Shown in pieces: positions 1 to 7,016 of a stretch of DNA of 64,000 bases (its first letter is position 1; every line of letters begins with the position of its first letter). The stretch is from CAVUPF01 sp963777915 (GTDB lineage: Bacteria; Actinomycetota; Thermoleophilia; Solirubrobacterales; 70-9): NCBI GenBank assembly GCA_963777915.1, contig CAVZSH010000005.1, positions 434,001-498,000 of the forward strand, given 5' to 3'. A model generated the notes under the pieces. It saw only the letters and a list, made by a program, of their open reading frames with translations, made no database searches and was not told the origin of the DNA. The translations under genes and the position numbers were made by a program.

Positions 1-1178
1 TGATCGTCCTGCTTGGTGCCGCCGTGCTGGCTGCCGCTCTCGCCCTGCGGGCGTCGCGACTGGACGCCGAGCTGAAGCGCGCCTGCGGTGAGCGCGACAC
101 CGCCGTGGCAGAGCGCACGGAGGCGAGCGCCAGGGCCGCGGAGCTGCCCGAGGTCCAGCAGCGATTGGCCGCGGCCGCGGCGCGGCTGGAGGCGGTCGAA
201 GCAGAGCGCGACCGCATGCTGGGCAAGGATGGCGAGCGGGCGGAGGAGACCTCCAAGCATGTGACGCAGCTGCGCAGCGACCTCGACTCGATCAAGAAGG
301 ACCTGCCGAAGATCCTCGACCACAGCTCCAAGGCCGCCTCCGGCGCCGAGCGGGTCGAGAGCGGCATGACGAGCTGGATGCGGACGATCGCCAACCCGCA
401 AAGCCGCGGCGCCTTCGGCGAGCTGGCGGTCGAGAACCAGCTGAAGAGCCTGGGCCTTGAGCCGGGTCGCGACTACATGCGACAGGTGGCCGGCGATGAC
501 GGCAGGCTGCGGCCCGACTTCGTGGTCAGGGCCGGGGAGGCGAGCATCGTGATCGATGCCAAGTTCGCACTGGATGAGGACCTCGCCGGGGTCGGCGAGG
601 CGATCGAGGCCGAGGACCCGGAGCGGCTGGTGCCCTACGGGCGCAAGCTGAAGGCGCGGGCCGAAGAGCTGGCCAAGCGCGACTACGCGAAGATCGCCGA
701 CCGGGCCACGGCGGTCGTCCTCCTTTACGTGCCGGTGGAGGGCGCCTACGAGGCGCTGCGGGTGCTGCCCAACTTCTCGATCGAGAAGTTCTCACAGCGG
801 CACCGGGTCTATGTGGTGACCCCCTCGCAACTGGGGTTGGCGTTGGGGTTCGTCGCCGAGGTGGCCCACGATGCGCGTCGCAGCGAGGAGACCGAGAGGG
901 TCGCGGCGACGCTGCTCGACGCCGCCGAGGACATGGCGAACATGGTCGACCAGCTCGACCAGCACGGCAAGCACCTGCAGACCGCTTTCACGAGCTACGA
1001 CAAACTGGTCGGAATGACCGGGACCCGCAGCAACCTCTGGCGGCGGATGTCCTCGGTGTTCGAGTTCGCGCGGCGCAAGCCGACGGTGGAGGGCGAGGTG
1101 CGACAGCTCAATCCGCCTCGCGAGGATGCCGGCGAGATCGCCGAGCGCTGGCACGAGGCCGCCGCAGAGGAGCGATAG
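1..1178 (+). CDS. rmuC: RmuC-family DNA recombination protein (5' end at window edge)
   Basis: RmuC proteins are membrane-anchored, coiled-coil proteins with a PD-(D/E)xK-like nuclease core, thought to limit inversions and illegitimate recombination. The frame is open to the window edge: it reads a hydrophobic N-terminal helix (IVLLGAAVLAAALALRA), then an Ala/Glu/Arg-rich coiled coil (about residues 15-95), then the RmuC core with SRGAFGELAVENQL and a nuclease-like stretch RPDFVVR...IVIDAKFALD. Bases 1-2 are TG, so the true start is probably an NTG codon beginning one base before the window; an internal GTG lies at 24. The length of about 390 residues fits the family. Confidence 0.9.
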   Translation, partial: IVLLGAAVLAAALALRASRLDAELKRACGERDTAVAERTEASARAAELPEVQQRLAAAAARLEAVEAERDRMLGKDGERAEETSKHVTQLRSDLDSIKKDLPKILDHSSKAASGAERVESGMTSWMRTIANPQSRGAFGELAVENQLKSLGLEPGRDYMRQVAGDDGRLRPDFVVRAGEASIVIDAKFALDEDLAGVGEAIEAEDPERLVPYGRKLKARAEELAKRDYAKIADRATAVVLLYVPVEGAYEALRVLPNFSIEKFSQRHRVYVVTPSQLGLALGFVAEVAHDARRSEETERVAATLLDAAEDMANMVDQLDQHGKHLQTAFTSYDKLVGMTGTRSNLWRRMSSVFEFARRKPTVEGEVRQLNPPREDAGEIAERWHEAAAEER

Positions 1179-1190
1179 GCGCGGCTGGGC

Positions 1191-1673
1191 CTACGGCAGC
1201 AGGACGTCGTTCTGCGAGGAGGCGCGGTAGGGGCCGACCACGAGCTGGGCGGGACGGGCAGCCGGGATGTCGGCGGCAATCAGCGTGTAGGTGCCGGTGG
1301 GAAGGTCGGCCTGCAGGGTGCCGTTGCCGTTGGCGACGAGTGGGCCGGAGGACGCGTCGCGCGGCCCGCGGACTTCGAGGTGGGAGTCAAAGTCGGTCAG
1401 GTTGGCGGCGACGAAGGCGACGGTGAGTGGGGCCCTGGTGCGGGTCGGCGGCTGGCGATTCAGGTGGTTTTGGGGGATCTGCTGGCTGCGTTCGGGGCCG
1501 AAGGCGACCGCGGCGGGCTGGACGGTGACGGCGTTGTCGGTGATCGTGACGCTGACCCGGGTGGGCGGCGAGGGCCGCGGGTCGTTGGCATGCTCCTGGG
1601 CGCCGCAGCCGCCGGCCGCCAGCGCCAGCGCGCCGAGGACGAAGGCCACCACGGCTCTGCTCCCACCACCCAT
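1191..1673 (-). CDS. Putative secreted lipoprotein
   Basis: A 160-residue protein with a lipoprotein signal peptide: a hydrophobic helix ending in LALAAGGC, a lipobox with Cys23 as the likely lipidated residue. The mature part has a beta-rich pattern (VSVTITDNAVTVQP..., LPTGTYTLIAADIPAARPAQLVVGP) resembling cupredoxin- or carboxypeptidase-regulatory-like folds, but I see no metal ligands that would settle this. It lies 11 bp downstream of ygfZ on the same strand and may be its second cistron. Function unknown. Confidence 0.65.
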   Translation of the reverse strand: MGGGSRAVVAFVLGALALAAGGCGAQEHANDPRPSPPTRVSVTITDNAVTVQPAAVAFGPERSQQIPQNHLNRQPPTRTRAPLTVAFVAANLTDFDSHLEVRGPRDASSGPLVANGNGTLQADLPTGTYTLIAADIPAARPAQLVVGPYRASSQNDVLLP

Positions 1674-1684
1674 CGCGGCGGAAT

Positions 1685-2638
1685 CTAGCCGAACGGCAAG
1701 TCGACGACCCGGGCCGTAACGCCATCTTCACCTACGGCCAGCTCGTCGCCCGGCTCGACCTCGCGACGGAGGATCGCCAGGCCGATCGGGCCGAAGGCGG
1801 GGGAGACGCAGGCGCTGCCGAGCGTTCCGACCTCCTTTCCGCCGAGCCGCAGGGCGCCACCCGGCGGGGCCGGCTCGCCGAGGCGCAGTCCCCGCAGCCT
1901 GCGGTTCGGCCTGCCCTTGTAGTGAAGACGGGCGACGGTCTCCTGGCCGATGTAGCAACCCTTGGTGAAGCTGACCGCGCCCTCGACGATGCCCGCCTCG
2001 GCCGGCATCGTCTCGGTGCCCATCTCAGCGCCGAAGCGCGGCACGCCGGCCTCGACCCGAAGGATCTCGACCGCCTCGGCGCTGATCTCGACCGCCCCGG
2101 TGTCGAGCAGCGCCTCGCGGAGCCGATCGGCATCGGAAGCGGCGAGGATCAGGTCGATGCCCTCGCGGGTCCCGACCAAAAGACAGCTCACCCCCGCGAC
2201 GGAGAGCTCCTCGCAGGCATAGGCGCGAAGCGGGGGAGTCGCGGCGATCGCGGCGCTGCGCGGCCCGATCAGGGAGAAGATCGCCCGCTCGGCGCCTAAG
2301 TCGGCGACCTCGACCTGGCGGCCGATCTTGTACATCTGCAGATGGCGCCGCGCCGCATCGGCGCCCTCGGGCTCGGTGTCTATCCAGAGTTCCTCGGCCG
2401 CCACCCGCAGTACCCGCATATCGGCCTGCATATGGCCCTTGCGATCAAGCAGCGCCGCGTAGTGACCCTCGCCCGGCTCAAGTGCTTCGACGTCGTTGGT
2501 GAGCTGGCCCTGGAGGTACTCGGTGGCGTCGGGCCCGCTGAGCAGCAGCTTGCCGCGGGGGGAGCGATCGAGCAGCCCGCACTCCTCGCGCAGCTGTCTG
2601 TACTCCGCGTCGAGCTCGACTGTCAGCGCATCTGCCAT
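1685..2638 (-). CDS. ygfZ: Folate-binding YgfZ/GcvT-like protein
   Basis: A 317-residue member of the YgfZ/IBA57 branch of the GcvT fold, which binds tetrahydrofolate and helps repair or assemble Fe-S clusters (known for E. coli YgfZ). The signature KGCYIGQE is present at about residues 226-233 and carries the family's conserved cysteine. The N-terminal half has the GcvT aminomethyltransferase fold (LLDRSPRGKLLLSGPDATEYLQGQLTNDV). The start ATG faces mntR across a 71-bp gap that holds the MntR boxes, so its promoter may overlap metal control. Confidence 0.9.
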   Translation of the reverse strand: MADALTVELDAEYRQLREECGLLDRSPRGKLLLSGPDATEYLQGQLTNDVEALEPGEGHYAALLDRKGHMQADMRVLRVAAEELWIDTEPEGADAARRHLQMYKIGRQVEVADLGAERAIFSLIGPRSAAIAATPPLRAYACEELSVAGVSCLLVGTREGIDLILAASDADRLREALLDTGAVEISAEAVEILRVEAGVPRFGAEMGTETMPAEAGIVEGAVSFTKGCYIGQETVARLHYKGRPNRRLRGLRLGEPAPPGGALRLGGKEVGTLGSACVSPAFGPIGLAILRREVEPGDELAVGEDGVTARVVDLPFG

Positions 2639-2681
2639 GTCTCGATTCTAGGAGCCTCGCCCCGGCGGGCGGCCATCCGCT

Positions 2682-2718
2682 TTTTAGATGTGTCAAAATT
2701 ATTTTAGACGTGCCAAAA
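2682..2718 (+). promoter_or_regulatory. Two tandem MntR/DtxR-type operator boxes
   Basis: Two 17-bp elements, TTTTAGATGTGTCAAAA (2682-2698) and TTTTAGACGTGCCAAAA (2702-2718), differ at two positions and begin exactly 20 bp apart, so they lie on one face of the helix. Each is an imperfect palindrome (TTTT-G...C-AAAA). They fill the gap between divergent ygfZ and mntR, and the second box covers the mntR start codon at 2710. That placement fits autorepression by a DtxR/MntR protein; the assignment is inferred from position and symmetry. Confidence 0.65.
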
Positions 2719-3156
2719 CCATCGGAGGCCATAGAGGACTACGTCAAGGCGATCTACGCACTTTCGCGCCAGCGCGCGGGTTCGGTCTCCAACGGGGAGG
2801 TGGCCGATCGGCTGGCGGTGACGCCGGCGACCGCGACCTCGATGCTGAAGCGTCTCGACGGGTTGGGCCTGGTCGACTACCAGCCCTACAAGGGGGTTAC
2901 CCTGACGCCGGCCGGCGAGAAGGTCGCGCTGGAGGTGATCCGCCACCACCGCCTGATCGAGTCCTACCTCTCCGAGGCGCTGGGGATGCCCGATGACCGG
3001 GTGCACGAAGAGGCCGAGGTTCTCGAGCACTACATCTCCGAGGAGCTGGAGCTGCTGATCGCGGCGAAGCTCGGCGAGCCCAGCCACGACCCCCACGGCA
3101 CGCCGATCCCAGGTCCGGACCTGCGACCGCCGGTCGAGGGGGGAGCGAGCCGTTGA
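2710..3156 (+). CDS. mntR: MntR/DtxR-family metal-dependent repressor
   Basis: A 148-residue DtxR-family regulator. The N-terminal winged helix starts EAIEDYVKAIYALS and has recognition-helix region VADRLAVTPATATSMLKRL. The dimerisation/metal-binding part has VIRHHRLIESYL, VHEEAEVLEHYISEEL and the DtxR-type HDPHGTPIP. Asp10 is kept, but the position of B. subtilis MntR Glu11 is Lys, so the metal site may not be a classic MntR site. The GTG start lies inside the second operator box with no Shine-Dalgarno, suggesting a leaderless mRNA. Coupling to the Nramp gene (overlapping stop/start) favours Mn sensing over Fe. Confidence 0.87.
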   Translation: MPKPSEAIEDYVKAIYALSRQRAGSVSNGEVADRLAVTPATATSMLKRLDGLGLVDYQPYKGVTLTPAGEKVALEVIRHHRLIESYLSEALGMPDDRVHEEAEVLEHYISEELELLIAAKLGEPSHDPHGTPIPGPDLRPPVEGGASR

Positions 3157-4472
3157 GCTCATCCGCTCCGCCCGTCCTGCCGGAGCCCAGCGTCGAGGAC
3201 GTCCTCCCCGGCGAGGCCGCCGTCGCGGCCGCGGCGCGGCGCTCCTTCGACGGTCATGCCCGCGGGATGAGCAGGTTCTGGCCCTTTCTGGGGCCCGCCT
3301 TCATCGCCTCCGTCGCCTACATCGATCCCGGCAACTTCGCCACCAACGTAGCCGCCGGCGCCAGGTTCGGATACCTGCTGCTTTGGGTGGTACTGGTGGC
3401 AAACCTGATGGCGATGGTCGTCCAGACCCAGTCGGCGAAACTCGGCATCGCGACCGGCCGAAACCTCGCCGAGCTCTGCCGGGAGAACTTCCCGCGGCGT
3501 GTCACGATCGGCCTCTGGCTCCAGGCCGAGGTGGTCGCGATGGCGACCGACATCGCCGAGGTGGTCGGCGCCGCGCTCGGCCTCAACCTGCTCTTCGGGA
3601 TACCGCTCTTCGCGGCCGGTGTGCTCGCCGGAGCCGGGGCCTTCGCGATCCTCGCCCTGCAGCGGATGGGCTTCCGTCGCCTCGAGGCGGGGATCACCGC
3701 GCTGGTCGGCGTCGTCGTCGCCTCGTTCGTGATCGAGCTGTTCGACGCCAAGCCCGACGCGGGCGAGACCATCCGCCACCTCCTCGTGCCGGGCTTCGCC
3801 GGGACCGAGAGCATCCTGCTCGCCACGGGGATCATCGGCGCGACGGTGATGCCCCACGTCGTCTACCTGCACTCCGCCCTGACCCAGCGCCGGATCGTCG
3901 GCCGTGATGACTCCGAGCGGCGGCACATCCTGCGCTTCGAGAAGCTCGACGTGGTGATCGCGATGTCGCTGGCGGGGCTCGTCAACATCTCGATGGTGCT
4001 GGTCGCGGCGGCGCTCTTTCACGGCAGCGGCCTGGCTGGGATCGAATCTATCCAGGGTGCCTACGCGGGGCTGAAGACGCTCGTCTCCACCAACGCGGCG
4101 ACGATCTTCGGCATCGCCCTTTTGGCCTCCGGCTTCGCCTCCTCCTCGGTTGGGACGATGGCGGGGCAGGTCGTGATGCAGGGATTCATCCAGCGGCGCA
4201 TCCCGATCTTCGCGCGTCGCGCGATCACCCTGGCGCCGGCGCTGGTGGTCTTGGCGGTCGGCCTCAACCCCAGCAATGCGCTGATCGGCAGCCAGGTGGT
4301 GCTCTCCTTTGGCATCCCCTTTGCGCTGGTGCCGCTGGTGATCGTCGCGCGGCGGCGGGACATCATGGGAGCCCTGGTCAATCCCCGCTGGCTGACTGCG
4401 CTGGCGGGGTCCCTGGCGGCGATGATCATCGCCCTGAACGTCTTCCTCTTGGAGCAGGTCTTCCTCGGCTAG
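3153..4472 (+). CDS. mntH: Nramp-family divalent metal (Mn2+/Fe2+) transporter
   Basis: A 439-residue proton-coupled Nramp importer with about 11 membrane helices. TM1 has the metal-binding DPGN (residues 58-61, in AYIDPGNFATN) and TM6 the MPHVVYLHSAL motif; both sets of residues coordinate Mn2+ in known Nramp structures. The TTG start overlaps the mntR TGA and is preceded by GAGGGGGGAG. A soluble tail of about 40 residues precedes TM1. It is co-transcribed with mntR and so likely repressed by it when Mn is plentiful. Confidence 0.92.
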   Translation: MSSSAPPVLPEPSVEDVLPGEAAVAAAARRSFDGHARGMSRFWPFLGPAFIASVAYIDPGNFATNVAAGARFGYLLLWVVLVANLMAMVVQTQSAKLGIATGRNLAELCRENFPRRVTIGLWLQAEVVAMATDIAEVVGAALGLNLLFGIPLFAAGVLAGAGAFAILALQRMGFRRLEAGITALVGVVVASFVIELFDAKPDAGETIRHLLVPGFAGTESILLATGIIGATVMPHVVYLHSALTQRRIVGRDDSERRHILRFEKLDVVIAMSLAGLVNISMVLVAAALFHGSGLAGIESIQGAYAGLKTLVSTNAATIFGIALLASGFASSSVGTMAGQVVMQGFIQRRIPIFARRAITLAPALVVLAVGLNPSNALIGSQVVLSFGIPFALVPLVIVARRRDIMGALVNPRWLTALAGSLAAMIIALNVFLLEQVFLG

Positions 4473-4473
4473 T

Positions 4474-4785
4474 TCAAAGAAGCGTCTCGAGCAGCTGGGG
4501 AAGCTCCCGAGCCATGCGTGAGCGGGGGACGACCAATTTGAGGCCGGCCTCTTGAGCACGGGTGCGGGTGGCGGTGTCGAGGTGGGAGTAAAAGCCGAGG
4601 ACCGGCACTCCCGTGGCGACGATCTCATCGACGTCGACTGTGTCCAGGTCGCAGACGATCGCCTCGGCTTCAACCTGGACGGGGAGCGTTGCCACCACGG
4701 AGACCTCGTGGCCCGCGCCCGCAAGGCCCTCCCGCACTCTGCTGGCCAGCATCAGGTCGGCGACGACGGCCAGGACCCGGGCCAC
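4474..4785 (-). CDS. Receiver-like small protein, function unknown
   Basis: About 103 residues from a GTG start (MARVLAVVADLMLASRV...). The alternating beta/alpha pattern (VLAVVADL, EVSVVA, AEAIVCDLDTVD, GVPVLGFYSHLD, GLKLVVPRSRM) resembles a CheY-type receiver fold. Asp in CDLD could sit at the phosphoacceptor position, but the N-terminal acidic pair is not clear, so it may be a pseudo-receiver. A longer open frame runs upstream to 4989, but its low-complexity Arg/Ala sequence overlaps the next gene out of frame and I exclude it. It begins 2 bp after the stop of the upstream gene: a two-gene operon. Confidence 0.6.
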   Translation of the reverse strand: MARVLAVVADLMLASRVREGLAGAGHEVSVVATLPVQVEAEAIVCDLDTVDVDEIVATGVPVLGFYSHLDTATRTRAQEAGLKLVVPRSRMARELPQLLETLL

Positions 4786-4787
4786 TG

Positions 4788-5150
4788 CTAAAGAGCGCGT
4801 CGGCGACGGAGCTCTTCGCGGACGCTCTCCGGTCGGCCCCACATCTGCACGACCTCGGCCCGTCCCTCGCGCACCTCGCGCAGCGCCAGCTCGCCGCTGA
4901 TGCCTTCGTCGTCGAGCCTCGCGAGCACGCCCTTCACCGTCGCCGCGGCCGCGGCGTGTCCGAAGCTGTGGGCGACGATAAGCCGCCACTGCCAGTCGGA
5001 CTTCGAGTAGGGCTGGGCGTTGACCTGACTCAACGCCACCGCGGTGTCGATGTAGCGGCCCTCATCGTCGATCCGCAGGTCAAGCTCAAGATCAGTCCAG
5101 TCGGGCGGCATCGAGTCCAGAACTCGCTGAAAGTCATCGGCCAGGCTCAT
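4788..5150 (-). CDS. Conserved hypothetical protein
   Basis: 120 residues from ATG at 5150 (MSLADDFQRVLDSMPPDWTDLELDLRIDDEGRYIDTAVAL...). I chose this start because sequence further upstream in the frame is Pro/Ala-rich and would overlap the signal peptide of the divergent ABC gene. The protein looks soluble and alpha/beta, with WQWRLIVAHSFGHAAAAATVKGVLARLDDEGI in the middle. No domain recognised. It is followed directly by the receiver-like gene. Confidence 0.65.
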   Translation of the reverse strand: MSLADDFQRVLDSMPPDWTDLELDLRIDDEGRYIDTAVALSQVNAQPYSKSDWQWRLIVAHSFGHAAAAATVKGVLARLDDEGISGELALREVREGRAEVVQMWGRPESVREELRRRRAL

Positions 5151-5184
5151 AGGCGCAAGCCTAGCTGCATATGCTGGCAGCCAG

Positions 5185-6141
5185 ATGAGAGGACTCGCCG
5201 CGCTGCTGGCGGCCGCCCTCCTGCTCGCCGGAGCTTCAGGCTGCGGGGGAGGCGGCGCTGAACCGGGCGCGCCGCAGGGCGCGACGCTGGTGCTCGACTT
5301 CACCCCCAACGCCGTGCACTCCGGCATCTACGCGGCGAAGCGCCAGGGCTTCTACCGCGACGCCGGCATCGATCTCAGCGTCCACCAGCCGGGCGAATCG
5401 ACCGATGCGCCGAAGCTCTTGGAGGCGGGCCGTACCGACTTCGCGATCCTCGACATCCACGATCTGGGGATCGCCCGGGAGCGCGGTTTTGACCTGGTCG
5501 GCTTGATGGCGATAGTGCAGCGGCCGCTGGCCGCCGTGATCGCTCGCGGCGACGGCCCGGTGCGGCGGCCGCGCGACCTTCAGGGTCACACGGTCGGTGT
5601 CACCGGCTTGCCCTCCGACGAAGCCGTGGTCAACTCCGAGGTGAGCGCCGACGGCGGCGACCCGGCAAAGGTGAAGCGGGTGACGATCGGCTATGACGCG
5701 GTCTCCGCCCTGGCGGCCGGCAAGGTCGACGCGGCGACGGGGTTTTGGAACGCGGAGGGCGTCGCCCTGCGGCGCCAGGGAGTGCCGATTCGCATCTTTC
5801 GGGTCGACCGCTACGGCGCCCCGCCTTACCCGGAGTTGATCCTCACCACCTCGCGCCGCACCCTTGAGCGGGACCCGAAGCTGGTCGAAGCGATGGTCAG
5901 CGCAACGACCCGCGGCTATGACTTCACGGTGCGCCACCCCTCCCGCGCCCTCGGCGACCTCCTCGCCGAAGTCCCGAGCCTAAAAAGAGCCGACCAGCGC
6001 GCCCAGCTGAACACCCTCCTCCCGATCTTGCGCCCCGAGCCCTTCAACTACCCGGTTCTCCGCCGCTGGGCCCGCTGGGACGTTGCGCACGGCATCCTTG
6101 CCAGAGAACCGGCGGTTGGCTCCCTTTTCGAAGGTCCTTGA
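5185..6141 (+). CDS. NMT1/THI5-like ABC transporter substrate-binding lipoprotein
   Basis: A 318-residue periplasmic-binding-type protein. A lipoprotein signal ends at Cys20 (LLAGASGC). The mature N-terminus, VLDFTPNAVHSGIYAAKRQGFYRDAGIDLSVHQPG, is the hallmark of NMT1/THI5 proteins, which bind thiamine pyrimidine precursors or, in relatives, nitrate, sulfonates or riboflavin. Conserved ARTDFAILDIHDLGIARERG and TGFWNAEGVALRRQG follow. No permease or ATPase gene is adjacent, so the ligand cannot be deduced from context. Confidence 0.82.
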   Translation: MRGLAALLAAALLLAGASGCGGGGAEPGAPQGATLVLDFTPNAVHSGIYAAKRQGFYRDAGIDLSVHQPGESTDAPKLLEAGRTDFAILDIHDLGIARERGFDLVGLMAIVQRPLAAVIARGDGPVRRPRDLQGHTVGVTGLPSDEAVVNSEVSADGGDPAKVKRVTIGYDAVSALAAGKVDAATGFWNAEGVALRRQGVPIRIFRVDRYGAPPYPELILTTSRRTLERDPKLVEAMVSATTRGYDFTVRHPSRALGDLLAEVPSLKRADQRAQLNTLLPILRPEPFNYPVLRRWARWDVAHGILAREPAVGSLFEGP

Positions 6142-6207
6142 CGCCGAACCACCGCATATGCGGTTAGACTGCCGCCGCAACCGATCCGAGGATCTAGGAG
6201 GAGAGAC

Positions 6208-6966
6208 GTGCAGGAACGAGGACTTGCGGCATACCTGGTTGAGCTGATTGGCACCTTCTTGCTGGTCTTCTTCATCACGTCGGTCGTCGTGCTGTTCGTC
6301 GCCACCGGTAGTCAGGCGCAGTTCGGCTCTGACTTCGCGGTCGTCGGGCTAGCCCAGGGCTTTACCCTGTTCGCCGTCATCGTCATGTTCGGCGTGGTTA
6401 GCGGCGGGCACTTCAACCCGGCCGTCACGCTTGCCGTCGCGGTGCTGAAGCGGATCAGCCCGATCGACGCGATCATCTACGTCCTCGCCCAGCTCTCGGG
6501 TGCGGTGCTCGGGGCGCTGCTGACCAAGGGGCTGCTGCTCGACGAGGGCCGCGCGACGCATTACGGTGCGGGCCAGGTGAGCAGCCTGCTGAGCGGCAAC
6601 TTCGCCGGCGCGGTTGTCGAGACAATCGGAACCTTCTGCCTCGTGCTGGTCATCCTCGTGGCCTTCTTCTCCAAGAAAGGCGCCAAAGACTGGGCGCCGC
6701 TGGCGGTTGGCGCGACCCTGGTCTTCTTGATCATGGTCGGCGGCCCGCTGACCGTCGGCTGCTTTAACCCGGCGCGCTGGTTTGGCCCGGCGCTGGTCAG
6801 CAACTCGTGGGGCGGGGTCTGGCCCTACCTGGTCGGGCCGATCGTCGGCTCGCTGCTGGCCGTCGCGGTCTTCCAGTTCCTGATCGAGGGGGGCCGGTTG
6901 ACGATGTCGGCTTCACCTCCGAAAAAAGCCGATCCGCCTGCGCCGAAACCCGAGCCCGCCGCCTGA
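6208..6966 (+). CDS. MIP-family aquaporin/glyceroporin
   Basis: 252 residues with six membrane helices and both NPA half-helices: GHFNPAVTL (Asn70) and CFNPARWFGP (Asn187, with the conserved pore Arg). These line a water or small-solute channel in the cytoplasmic membrane. The GTG start follows a strong AGGAGGAG ribosome site at 6197-6204. The C-terminal tail is Pro/Ala/Lys-rich and cytosolic. Water versus glycerol selectivity cannot be decided without modelling the aromatic/Arg filter. Confidence 0.9.
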   Translation: MQERGLAAYLVELIGTFLLVFFITSVVVLFVATGSQAQFGSDFAVVGLAQGFTLFAVIVMFGVVSGGHFNPAVTLAVAVLKRISPIDAIIYVLAQLSGAVLGALLTKGLLLDEGRATHYGAGQVSSLLSGNFAGAVVETIGTFCLVLVILVAFFSKKGAKDWAPLAVGATLVFLIMVGGPLTVGCFNPARWFGPALVSNSWGGVWPYLVGPIVGSLLAVAVFQFLIEGGRLTMSASPPKKADPPAPKPEPAA

Positions 6967-7016
6967 GGCGAGCCCGGTGAGCCGCCGCGCCGAGCCGGCG
7001 CGGCGGTTGCAGTAGC

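Noticed and set aside
3159..4724. 521-codon open frame opposite mntH
   Set aside because: Antisense of an intact Nramp gene, low-complexity His/Asp/Arg-rich product, no start context.
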